NCBI GenBank assembly: GCA_964597685.1
Contig: CAZQZC010000013.1
Coordinates: 1 to 28,978, forward strand
DNA from: JBCBTJ01 sp964597685
GTDB lineage: Bacteria > Pseudomonadota > Alphaproteobacteria > Caulobacterales > Hyphomonadaceae
Length of the DNA stretch: 28,978 nt
Direction of reading: 5' to 3'
How positions within the stretch are numbered: position 1 is the first letter of the stretch; every line of letters begins with the position of its first letter. The translations under genes were made by a program, and so were the position numbers. The notes below the pieces were generated by a model that ran no database searches, was not told the origin of the DNA, and saw only the letters and a program-made list of their open reading frames with translations. Positions 1 to 7,153 of the stretch are shown here, in pieces.

Positions 1-1968
1 CAGAGCTGCGACCCATTTCGCGGGCTCCCAGTACGTCACCCGCGGATCGGACAGGCCACCCGTCACGAGCATCGCTGGATAGGGGCGTTCGGTCACTTGG
101 TCGTACGGCGAATAGGCCGCGATCCGGTCATAATCGTCGGCGCGCTCAATCGGATTGCCCCATTCCGGCCATTCCGGCGGCGTCAGCGGCAGGCTGGGGT
201 CGGACATCGTATTCAGCACGTCTACAAACGGAACGGCTGCGACGATCCCGGCGAACAATTCCGGGTCCATATTCGCTGCAGCCCCCATTAACAGGCCGCC
301 CGCCGATCCCCCCATGCCGACAATCCGCCCTTCGGCGGTATAGCGCATGTGCGCCAAATGCCGTCCTGCGGAGACGAAATCGGCGAAGCTATTCGTCTTC
401 TTGTCGAGCTTGCCATCGAGGTACCATTGGTAGCCCTTGTCCTGCCCGCCGCGGACATGGGCGATGGCATAGATGAAACCTCGATCGACCAAGCTCAGCC
501 GCGACGTGCGGAAATCGGCCGGAATCGTGATCCCGTAAGATCCGTATCCATAGAGAAGCAAGGGGGCTGATCCATCCGCCGGCGTGTCGGCGCGCCGCAA
601 TACGGTGATCGGGATCTCAGCGCCGTCGTGTGAAGGCGCGTTGATCCGCTCTACGACGTAATCTTCCGGGTTATGGCCCGAGGGCACTTCGCGGGTTTTC
701 CTTAAGGTCCGCCCACGGGTCGCCATGTCATAATCAAAGACCTGGTCAGGCGTTGACGGCGAGGCGTAAGCGAGCCGGAGACTTGTCGTGTCGTACGCGT
801 ATCCGCCGGAAGCGGCGATGTCGTAGGCGGCTTCGTCAAAGGCGATCGCGTGCTCAGCGTCCGTTTCGGCTTCGCGCACGACGATGCGCGGCAATCCGTC
901 TTCTCGCTCCGTCCGAACAAGGAAGTCTTTGAAGGCGATAAGGTCGAGGACCAGGACGCCGGGGCGGTGGGGGATCTCGTCGATCCAGTTCTCCCGACCG
1001 GGCGCCGCGGTGGGGACGGATACAATCTTGAAGTCGATCGCCCCATCGGCGTTCGTGACAATCCAGAAACGATCGCCCCGATGGTCGACGCCGTATTCGA
1101 CGCCGGTCTCGCGCGGGGCGATCGTCCGAAGGCTTGGATCCGCCTCATCTGACCTGAAGAAATGGATCTCAGACGTCGTATGGTCGCCGGCGGAGATAAA
1201 AATGTAGTTGGAGGACTGGCTCTGCTCGAGGCCGACAAAGAAGCCGGGGTCCTGTTCTTCGTAAATCAGCGCGTCTTCCGGCTCTCCGAGTTTACGACGG
1301 AAAACGGCTGATGGCCGGCCGTTTTCGTCGCGCTTAACCCAGAAGATGACGTCCGACCCGGCGCCCCAGACGAAATCGCCAGTCGTTTGTTCGATGACCG
1401 TATCGAGATCTTTGCCTGTTGCGATGTTGCGGACGCGGATGGTGTAAATCTCGCTGCCCTGATCGTCCACGGCGTAGGCGATCAGTTTGTGATCGGGCGA
1501 ATGTTCGACGTCGCCGATGTCGAAATAGGGTTTTCCCGCCCCCTCTCGATCGCCGTCGAACAGCACATCTTCATTTGCACACTCGACGAAGGCTTCTGCG
1601 GCCGGCTTCCGGACGAAGATCGGATACTCGCCGCCTGTGCGGTAGCGCGATCCGTAGGCCCAAGGACCATCAATGGAGGGGACGGCGCTGTCGTCCTCTT
1701 TGATCCGGCCGCGCATCTCCTTGAACAATGCGTCGCGCAAGTCTTGCGTCGGCTCTTCCAGAACAGCCTTGGTATAGGCGTTCTCGGCTTCAAGGTAGTC
1801 TCGGATGTCCGCACGCAGGACGCTTGGGTCCTGCATAATCTCCTGCCAATTTGCATCTTTCAGCCAGGCATAGGGATCGGTGCGGGTTCGTCCCACTTGT
1901 TCGATCGTGACCGATTCTCTTTTCGCGACAGGCGGCGCGAGACCCGCCGGTGGCCTGAGATTATGCAT
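1..1968 (-). CDS. ptrB: Oligopeptidase B (S9A prolyl-oligopeptidase family), 3' end outside window
   Basis: Serine peptidase that cleaves short peptides after basic residues, normally cytoplasmic or periplasmic. The frame stays open for 656 codons from ATG at 1968 and leaves the window at base 1. The nucleophile elbow GGSAGG places the catalytic serine at residue 555 (codon 304-306). A segment reading GLSDPRVTYWEPAKW near residues 638-652 is the conserved oligopeptidase B stretch that carries the catalytic aspartate (about Asp641). The catalytic histidine should lie just beyond the edge. The N-terminus has the family pattern RTDPYAWLKD before the beta-propeller. The start lies 6 bases after the msrB stop, so the two genes are probably one transcript. 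Family assignment is firm. Substrate is inferred from the family. Confidence 0.93.
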   Translation of the reverse strand, partial: MHNLRPPAGLAPPVAKRESVTIEQVGRTRTDPYAWLKDANWQEIMQDPSVLRADIRDYLEAENAYTKAVLEEPTQDLRDALFKEMRGRIKEDDSAVPSIDGPWAYGSRYRTGGEYPIFVRKPAAEAFVECANEDVLFDGDREGAGKPYFDIGDVEHSPDHKLIAYAVDDQGSEIYTIRVRNIATGKDLDTVIEQTTGDFVWGAGSDVIFWVKRDENGRPSAVFRRKLGEPEDALIYEEQDPGFFVGLEQSQSSNYIFISAGDHTTSEIHFFRSDEADPSLRTIAPRETGVEYGVDHRGDRFWIVTNADGAIDFKIVSVPTAAPGRENWIDEIPHRPGVLVLDLIAFKDFLVRTEREDGLPRIVVREAETDAEHAIAFDEAAYDIAASGGYAYDTTSLRLAYASPSTPDQVFDYDMATRGRTLRKTREVPSGHNPEDYVVERINAPSHDGAEIPITVLRRADTPADGSAPLLLYGYGSYGITIPADFRTSRLSLVDRGFIYAIAHVRGGQDKGYQWYLDGKLDKKTNSFADFVSAGRHLAHMRYTAEGRIVGMGGSAGGLLMGAAANMDPELFAGIVAAVPFVDVLNTMSDPSLPLTPPEWPEWGNPIERADDYDRIAAYSPYDQVTERPYPAMLVTGGLSDPRVTYWEPAKWVAAL

Positions 1969-1974
1969 GGGGCG

Positions 1975-2397
1975 TCATTCGAACGATGTCGGACGGAAGT
2001 CGAGCACAACGCCATTGATACACCAGCGCTGACCGGTCGGCGGCGGGCCGTCCTTGAAGACATGCCCCATATGCAGTCCGCAGACCGCACAATGACACTC
2101 GGTTCGCGGATAAACGAGTTTGAAGTCTGTCTTCGTTTCAACCAGCGCGTCGTCGACCGGCTTCCAAAAACTCGGCCAGCCGGTGCCGGAGTCGAATTTG
2201 TTGTCCGACGACCAGAGCGCCGTCCCACAGCCCACGCAATGGTAGGCGCCCTGTCGTTTCTCGTCGTTGTGATTGCCAGGCGTGAACGCCCGCTCGGTGC
2301 CTTCTTTCACGCCGACATGGAATTGCTCCGGCGTCAGCAAGGCCTGCCACTCGGCGTCGGTCCGTTTGATTTTCGCCAGCGTTGTCTTGTCTGTCAT
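1975..2397 (-). CDS. msrB: Peptide-methionine (R)-S-oxide reductase MsrB, cytoplasmic
   Basis: Reduces methionine-R-sulfoxide in proteins. The 140-residue product has two zinc-binding CxxC pairs (Cys54/Cys57 and Cys103/Cys106), the substrate-pocket motif GTGWPSF at 71-77, and the catalytic cysteine at 126 in RWCING. The position that holds a resolving cysteine in some MsrBs (the residue after the first Gly of GTGWPSF) is Thr, so recycling may use Cys101 or thioredoxin directly; that is inference. An in-frame ATG lies 24 bases upstream (2421), but AGGAGG sits 9 bases before the ATG at 2397, so I chose that one. There is no signal peptide. It is the first gene of a probable msrB-ptrB pair, and a second, exported MsrB lies at 6526-7107. 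Confidence 0.95.
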   Translation of the reverse strand: MTDKTTLAKIKRTDAEWQALLTPEQFHVGVKEGTERAFTPGNHNDEKRQGAYHCVGCGTALWSSDNKFDSGTGWPSFWKPVDDALVETKTDFKLVYPRTECHCAVCGLHMGHVFKDGPPPTGQRWCINGVVLDFRPTSFE

Positions 2398-2406
2398 GGG
2401 GACGAT

Positions 2407-2412
2407 CCTCCT
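2407..2412 (-). promoter_or_regulatory. Ribosome binding site deciding the msrB start
   Basis: On the minus strand this reads AGGAGG, a full anti-Shine-Dalgarno match nine bases before the ATG at 2397. It lies inside the longer open frame that begins at 2421, so it argues for the shorter protein. Confidence 0.75.
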
Positions 2413-2461
2413 GCGCAGCATATAGCGCTGGAGGATCGCAACGAAAACGGATGCCTGGTCC

Positions 2462-3493
2462 TCACTTCAGCGTGACTGCGCCTGCGATATAGGCGACGAG
2501 ACAATCATTGCGGTCCGTCAGCTCCTCCGTTGCGAGAACCGCCATGCCAGGACCTTCAAAGCGCGGGTCGTCGCACTGGCCGTCATTCGCCCAATCCGAA
2601 CCGTTCACACCGAAATCAATGTTGTCGTGGACTTGGGCAAGTCCGGCGATGCCGAGGCTTTCCGGCGATCGCAGCACCAACGTTCCAGCTTCCCAGGCGG
2701 TTCTGCAATCGGTCGCGTCATGGCCAACATCACCCGGCATCAGGGGCGGGCCGGCCATGCCCTCGCCAAGAAACGTCCGATCGTCGCACTCGCCATCGTT
2801 CGCCCATGTGCTTGCATCATCGCCGAAGTCGATCGCGTCGATCGGTGCGGCTGGCGCGGGCGCGGCGTTTCCGACGAGGGACAGGCGTCCCGCTTCGAAC
2901 GCCAGACGGCAATCGGTGGCGTCGTGGCCGATATCTTCGTCCAGAAGCGGCGTATTTGTCATTCCGGGGCCTTCAAAGCGTTTGTCGTCGCACTCGCCGT
3001 CATTCGCCCAGTCGCCCTCGTCATCACCGAAATCGAGATTAGAGAGCGCGGTTTCGGGGGCGGCCGTATCGGACGCCAAGACAAGCAGACCGGCCTCATA
3101 GGCCGCGCGGCAGTCCGAGGCGTCGGCGCGAATATCGCTGTCGAGCAGCGTTGTCGCCGTCATGCCAGGGCCCGTAAAGCGAGGATCGTCGCATTCATCG
3201 TCGTTGGCCCATTGGCTGGTATCGCCGCCGAAATCCACGCCGCTGGCGTCGACCTTCAGCAAGCCTGCATCCCAAGCCGCACGGCAATCGGTGGCGTCAT
3301 GGCCAACATCGCCGTCGAGCAGCGGTGTGTCCGTCATGCCTTCGCCGGTGAAGCGGCTGTCGTCACACTCGCCGTCATTGGCCCACTGGCCGGCATCGTC
3401 GCCAAATTCGACGGCCAAAGCCTGGGCTGAAGCTGGGCTTGCCGCCAGCGCTGAAGCCGCAAGGCCGATCCCCGTGATGACAAGATGTTTCAT
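2462..3493 (-). CDS. Secreted five-repeat Cys/Asp-rich protein of unknown function
   Basis: The 343-residue product begins with a clear Sec signal peptide (Lys3, hydrophobic core to about residue 18, ASA cleavage site near 22-24). The rest is five tandem copies of a repeat of 50-60 residues. Each copy starts with a [VIL]xFG step, then WANDGECDD, RFxGxGM, a short PLL segment and DATDCR, and ends with EAGxL. Each repeat has two cysteines (43 and 70 in the first), ten in all, which suggests one disulfide per repeat in the periplasm or outside the cell. The Asp/Glu-rich loops could bind calcium; this is inference. The fifth copy is the most diverged and slightly shorter. An ATG five codons upstream (3508) is possible, but 3493 gives the better signal peptide. 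I recognise no enzyme motif. Confidence 0.85.
   Translation of the reverse strand: MKHLVITGIGLAASALAASPASAQALAVEFGDDAGQWANDGECDDSRFTGEGMTDTPLLDGDVGHDATDCRAAWDAGLLKVDASGVDFGGDTSQWANDDECDDPRFTGPGMTATTLLDSDIRADASDCRAAYEAGLLVLASDTAAPETALSNLDFGDDEGDWANDGECDDKRFEGPGMTNTPLLDEDIGHDATDCRLAFEAGRLSLVGNAAPAPAAPIDAIDFGDDASTWANDGECDDRTFLGEGMAGPPLMPGDVGHDATDCRTAWEAGTLVLRSPESLGIAGLAQVHDNIDFGVNGSDWANDGQCDDPRFEGPGMAVLATEELTDRNDCLVAYIAGAVTLK
2465..3412 (-). repeat. Five tandem in-frame coding repeats (about 160-190 bp each)
   Basis: The coding sequence after the signal peptide consists almost wholly of five copies of one unit. The WAND-ECDD core recurs in all five copies, with Gln for Glu in the last and Asp for Gly in the second. 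The copies differ enough at DNA level that this is an old protein-repeat expansion, not a recent tandem duplication. Confidence 0.85.
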
Positions 3494-3512
3494 ATGTCCC
3501 CACCCCATTTCA

Positions 3513-3971
3513 TTACCCTCCGTATAGAACCGATATCGCCTCCGCGACGCAGGCCGGACGCTCCTGGCCCTCGATTTCGATTGTGGATTCCATGATCGTC
3601 TGAAGCCCGCCCGCCTTCGGCTTGACGGATTTACAATGCTGACTAAGGCGCACCCTGGAGCCCACCGGCACCATGTTTGTGAAACGCACCTTGTCCGAGC
3701 CGTAATTGATGCCGCGGGTCACGCCGGTGACACGCAACACTTCCGCGCTGAGCATGGGCAGAAGCGACAGCGTGAGGTAGCCGTGCGCGATGGGCGCGCC
3801 CATTTCTTTGGTCGCGCGCTCCACGTCGACGTGGATCCACTGATGATCGCCTGTCGCGTCTGCGAACAGATTGACGCGGTCCTGGTCTATGACGTGCCAA
3901 TCGGAATAGCCGACATGCTCGCCGGCAAGCGATTCAAGGTCTGCGAATGCAATGGTGCGCGGCTCTGCCAC
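3513..3971 (-). CDS. MaoC-family dehydratase, NodN-like (hot-dog fold)
   Basis: The 152-residue single hot-dog domain has the R-hydratase motif: ADATGDHQWIH at residues 37-47 with catalytic Asp42 and His47, followed by GAPIAHGYLTLSLL. Relatives hydrate or dehydrate (R)-enoyl/3-hydroxyacyl-CoA thioesters; the DHQWIH form is typical of the NodN-like subgroup, whose substrates are mostly unproven. The start is GTG at 3971 with AGGAG seven bases upstream. It ends about 20 bases before the repeat-protein gene on the same strand, so they may be co-transcribed, although no functional link is evident. Family firm, substrate unknown. Confidence 0.92.
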   Translation of the reverse strand: MAEPRTIAFADLESLAGEHVGYSDWHVIDQDRVNLFADATGDHQWIHVDVERATKEMGAPIAHGYLTLSLLPMLSAEVLRVTGVTRGINYGSDKVRFTNMVPVGSRVRLSQHCKSVKPKAGGLQTIMESTIEIEGQERPACVAEAISVLYGG

Positions 3972-4395
3972 GATCGATCTCCTTTTGTCATTTTCTCTCG
4001 TTTCCTTGTTGTGGCCTGGCGGCCGAGCGGGCGCAAGACAGTCGGCCCTGTGCGCCCGATGCGGCCGGGTTCGGACGGCGTCTCAGGAATCACCGAAACG
4101 TGTAGATCCCGTAAGCGGGTTCTCAACGCGCCCCAAATCTCTGTTCGATCTCACCATTTTAAGTCGGCAGGCGCTCATGCGTGTTGGAAGTGAATGACAA
4201 CACGCTAAAATAGATAGAAATTGGCTCAGCAACGGTTATTCTCCCCGTTGCGGCCTGACGACAAGCTTGGTGGAAGCGCCGTAAATATTGAACAACCGGG
4301 CGTTCGAATTCCTCGAGCGGCGACACTGCGCCTCCGTGTCGAGGCGAGAGGGCGCTTGCTTGTCTGGAGTAGAAAACTTATCGGAGATTCAGATC
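3972..4395. other. Divergent non-coding region with two hairpins
   Basis: About 420 bases between the GTG starts of the MaoC gene (minus) and the small secreted peptide gene (plus). It must hold both promoters. Two perfect dyads stand out on the peptide side: 4229-4251 (GCAACGG, 9-base loop, CCGTTGC) and 4329-4346 (CGCCTC, 6-base loop, GAGGCG). The stretch 4140-4225 is more AT-rich than the surroundings. I could not assign convincing -35/-10 boxes, and the small open frames here look like noise. Confidence 0.5.
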
Positions 4396-4593
4396 GTGAC
4401 CCTCAAAACACTCTTCGCGGCGACGGCTGCGGTGACTTTCCTCGGTGGCGTGCAGGCGCCTGCAACTCAAACTACAGGCGCGCAACTTAAGACCAATTCG
4501 ATTTTGCCTGAGGATCCCCCTGAGTGTCTCAGCGACGGCGCGTGCCGATGCATTCGGACACCGGGCGGTCTCTTTTTGTGCTTCAACATCTGA
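4396..4593 (+). CDS. Putative small secreted four-cysteine peptide (65 aa)
   Basis: From GTG at 4396, with GGAG nine bases upstream, the frame encodes a typical Sec signal peptide (TLK, a hydrophobic run AATAAVTFLGG, likely cut after VQA at about residue 21). A mature peptide of about 44 residues follows. Its C-terminal half has four cysteines in the pattern C-x6-C-x-C-x9-C and ends in FNI. I recognise no family. The same frame is open upstream to 4288, but the signal peptide argues for the GTG start. It is flanked by 5' hairpins and by two strong hairpins after the stop. Possible roles include an envelope stress peptide, an inhibitor or a signal; none can be chosen from sequence. It was called from signal-peptide and RBS logic only. 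Confidence 0.55.
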   Translation: MTLKTLFAATAAVTFLGGVQAPATQTTGAQLKTNSILPEDPPECLSDGACRCIRTPGGLFLCFNI

Positions 4594-4642
4594 TGCGACG
4601 TCTACGTTGAGCCGTATTGCCCACAACGCCCATGGGGCGCGA

Positions 4643-4662
4643 GCGTCGTCTGCGTACGACGC
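4643..4662 (+). terminator. Perfect 7-bp hairpin after the small peptide gene
   Basis: GCGTCGT and ACGACGC face each other across a six-base loop, 50 bases after the stop at 4593. No T-run follows, so it would be an imperfect intrinsic terminator or an RNA-stabilising 3' stem. Confidence 0.4.
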
Positions 4663-4674
4663 CAGATAACTCCA

Positions 4675-4696
4675 GGGCGGATCAAACGATCCGCCC
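4675..4696. terminator. 9-bp GC-rich hairpin between convergent genes, overlapping a stop codon
   Basis: GGGCGGATC and GATCCGCCC pair perfectly across a four-base loop. The hairpin spans the last codons and TGA stop (4682-4684) of the acyl-CoA synthetase gene on the minus strand and lies downstream of the small peptide gene on the plus strand. It could end transcription from both sides, although neither side has a clear T-tract. Confidence 0.5.
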
Positions 4697-6229
4697 GCCT
4701 TCCTTGCCCCAGTAACGGTCGCGGATCAGGCGTTTGTAGAGTTTTCCGGTTGGGTGGCGCGGGAGTTCGGGGTCGAAGTCGACGCTCTTCGGACATTTGA
4801 TCTTCGCCAAATGCGCCTGGCAATGGCCGATCAGCTCTTCGGCGAGCGCGTCTGACGGCTCGACACCTGGCATGGGCTGGACGATCGCCTTCGCCGCTTC
4901 GCCAAAGTCCTCGTCCGGCACGCCGATGACCGCGACATCGGCGACCTTGGGGTGGGTGATCAGAACGTTCTCCGCCTCCTGCGGATAGATGTTCACCCCG
5001 CCTGAGATGATCATGAAGGCCTTGCGGTCGGTGAGGTAGAGGTACCCGTCTTCATCCACTCTGCCGACGTCGCCCAGGGTGGACCAATCCGCGTGGACGG
5101 GGTGTTGCGCGCCGCGCGTCTTGTCAGGATCGTTGTGATAGGTGGGCGGCGTCGTGCCGCCGTAGAAAATCGTGCCAGCCTCGCCGATCGGAAGCTCATG
5201 TCCCTCATCGTCGCAGATGTGCAGCTCACCCCAAACGGGCCGGCCGACCGAGCCCCTATGCGCCAGCCACTCTTGCGAATTCACCCATGTCATGCCGTTG
5301 CCTTCGGACCCGGCGTAATACTCCTCGATAATCGGCCCCCACCAATCGATCATTTGCGCCTTGACGGGAATGGGGCAGGGCGCAGCGGCGTGGATCGCGC
5401 AGTTAAGGCTGGAGACGTCATAGCGCTGTCTCGCCTCCTCAGGCAGTTTCAGCATGCGCACAAACATCGTCGGAACAAGCTGGGTGTGGGTCGCCTTGTG
5501 GCGCTCAACGGCGGCGAGATAACCCTCCGGGTCGAACTTCTCCATAATGACCAGCGTTGCGCCGAACCGTGTCATCGCCATGCACCAGCGCAACGGAGCG
5601 GCGTGATAAAGCGGAGCGGGGGAGAGATAGATCGAGTCCGGAGTGACCCGGCAGAGCGCGCGGGCGATTTCCGTCAGCACGTTCGGCGCGTCGATCGGCG
5701 CGCCTGGCTCCAAAGGCGGGCGTATGCCCTTTGGCCGCCCCGTGGTGCCCGACGAATAGAGCATGTCGGTTCCCGCCTGCTCGTCGGCGATCGGCGTCTC
5801 GGGAAAGCTCGCACGGGCGTCCTCAAGGCTTTGGAAGCCGGAGATTTCGCCGTCGATAGAGAGGTGAAACTCCAACGGCGTTGATCGTCTCACCTCTTCC
5901 GCCACCGCAGAAAGCCCGGCCGAAACAATCAAAGCGCGCGCGCCGGAATCGCGGATGATATAGTCGACCTCCGGCGCGGTGAGCCGCGATGAGATGCAGA
6001 CATAATAGAGACCCGAACGCTGGGCCGCCCAAGCGATCTCAAAGTAGCGCGGCGAGTTCTCGGCGAAGAGGGCGATCGTATCGCCGGCCTGAAGACCTTG
6101 GCTGCGGAACAGGTGCGCGACTTGGTTGGACCGGCGGTCAAGCTCGCCAAAGGTCACCGTCTCGCCTGAGCCCGCCATGACATAGGCGAGCTTGTCTGGA
6201 TTTGCCGTCGCATGAATATGCGGGTGCAC
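4682..6229 (-). CDS. AMP-forming acyl-CoA synthetase (ANL superfamily)
   Basis: The 515-residue enzyme activates a carboxylic acid with ATP and then forms its CoA thioester. Visible ANL motifs are the phosphate loop YSSGTTGRPKG at 158-168, the EYYAGSEG adenine-binding segment, the hinge region around GYLYLTDRKAFMIISGG, and the adenylation lysine near the C-terminus in PTGKLYKR (about Lys496). There is no signal peptide or membrane segment. The start is GTG at 6229, with GGAGG eight bases upstream. The acid substrate (fatty, aromatic or bile-acid-like) cannot be read from sequence. Nearby MaoC, crotonase and GMC genes suggest acyl or alcohol catabolism. Confidence 0.93.
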   Translation of the reverse strand: MHPHIHATANPDKLAYVMAGSGETVTFGELDRRSNQVAHLFRSQGLQAGDTIALFAENSPRYFEIAWAAQRSGLYYVCISSRLTAPEVDYIIRDSGARALIVSAGLSAVAEEVRRSTPLEFHLSIDGEISGFQSLEDARASFPETPIADEQAGTDMLYSSGTTGRPKGIRPPLEPGAPIDAPNVLTEIARALCRVTPDSIYLSPAPLYHAAPLRWCMAMTRFGATLVIMEKFDPEGYLAAVERHKATHTQLVPTMFVRMLKLPEEARQRYDVSSLNCAIHAAAPCPIPVKAQMIDWWGPIIEEYYAGSEGNGMTWVNSQEWLAHRGSVGRPVWGELHICDDEGHELPIGEAGTIFYGGTTPPTYHNDPDKTRGAQHPVHADWSTLGDVGRVDEDGYLYLTDRKAFMIISGGVNIYPQEAENVLITHPKVADVAVIGVPDEDFGEAAKAIVQPMPGVEPSDALAEELIGHCQAHLAKIKCPKSVDFDPELPRHPTGKLYKRLIRDRYWGKEGGRIV

Positions 6230-6525
6230 GCCGCGTTCCTCCCTGGTTTTCTGACATCACAATAGCGCAGGCGCGCGAACCGAAAAGCCCGCGGGACCGG
6301 CGCCCAATTCGGCGCTTTTGCGGGACTGTTCCAATGTCGGTTTGCGACGCCCGTAAAATCAGGGCCTTCGGGCGCCGGTCCAGCGCCGATGAGTCCCGGT
6401 TAGGCGAGGATAAGCCGCGCTTATCCCCGGCCTCTTGGTGACAGCCTAAGGTCTTCGATCTTGAGGAGGGCTGAGCCGATGCAAGCCAGCGTCACATCGC
6501 CAATTTGTCGGCGGGCGGCCAACAC
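6230..6525. other. Intergenic region with one short dyad
   Basis: 296 bases between the end of the exported msrB and the start of the acyl-CoA synthetase gene, both on the minus strand. It contains the GGGAGG ribosome site of the synthetase and a dyad at 6408-6426 (GGATAAG, five-base loop, CTTATCC) that could be a weak 3' stem for the msrB transcript or an operator. I see no supported gene. Confidence 0.4.
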
Positions 6526-7107
6526 TCAGGCGAAAGCGGACGCTTCCACAAAGACCAAGGCGTCGCCATTATTGCACCAGCGCAGGCCGGTGGGTCTTGG
6601 CCCATCCGGGAAGACGTGGCCCTGGTGGCCGCCGCAGCGTGCGCAATGGTACTCCGTCCGCGGCGTCCACAATTTGTTGTCGACCTTGGTGCCCATCCGA
6701 TCGGAGGCGGCCGGCTGCGTGAAGCTGGGCCAGCCTGTGCCGCTTTCATATTTGTCGGCCGACGAGAACAGCACCGACCCACACCCTGCGCAGGCGAACC
6801 AGCCGTCGCGGTATTCTTTGTTCAGCGGGCTGGCGCCGGCGCGTTCCGTGGCTTCCAGACGCAGGATCCGGAAGGCGTCGGGCGAGAGCCGATCGCGCCA
6901 ATCATCCTCGCTGAGAGCCTGCCAGTCCTGCGCGCTCCAGTCCGGAAAGCCAGGCGCGGTCAGAGGCGCGTCGCCTGCATTGGCAAGGACTATCGTCTCA
7001 ATCTCCGGCGTGCTCGCCGGTTGTCCGATCATCCAGGAGACGCCGGCCAAGCCCGCCGCTCCGCCGCCTAGGAGAAAAGCTCGTCGCGTTGTCGAAATCG
7101 GTTTCAT
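6526..7107 (-). CDS. msrB: Tat-exported methionine-R-sulfoxide reductase (MsrB)
   Basis: A second MsrB, 193 residues, for repair of oxidised methionine outside the cytoplasm. The N-terminus is a Tat signal: TTRRAFLLGGG with the twin arginines at 8-9 and an alanine/glycine-rich hydrophobic segment to about residue 28. The mature part has zinc CxxC pairs Cys106/Cys109 and Cys155/Cys158, GTGWPSF at 123-129 and catalytic Cys178 in RWCNNG. As in the cytoplasmic copy, Thr sits where some MsrBs keep a resolving cysteine. An ATG at 7125 is also possible. I prefer 7107 because it puts the twin arginines at the usual distance, but no strong ribosome site separates the two. It lies 46 bases downstream of the desaturase gene, so probably on the same transcript. 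Confidence 0.93.
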   Translation of the reverse strand: MKPISTTRRAFLLGGGAAGLAGVSWMIGQPASTPEIETIVLANAGDAPLTAPGFPDWSAQDWQALSEDDWRDRLSPDAFRILRLEATERAGASPLNKEYRDGWFACAGCGSVLFSSADKYESGTGWPSFTQPAASDRMGTKVDNKLWTPRTEYHCARCGGHQGHVFPDGPRPTGLRWCNNGDALVFVEASAFA

Positions 7108-7153
7108 GCCGGGTAGATGCTGCATGTGCTCAACTCAGAAAAGGGCTTCACGG

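Noticed and set aside
2465..3412. Repeated DNA that might suggest a CRISPR array
   Set aside because: The units are long, in frame and diverged at DNA level, with no short identical repeats or spacers. They are protein repeats.
2627..3430. 267-codon plus-strand frame across the repeat gene
   Set aside because: It is the antisense of the five repeats. Its own repetitive look comes from the coding repeats on the minus strand.
6408..6426. Dyad as an intrinsic terminator of the exported msrB
   Set aside because: The stem is only 7 bp and there is no T-run on either strand, so it is noted under the intergenic entry and not called as a terminator.
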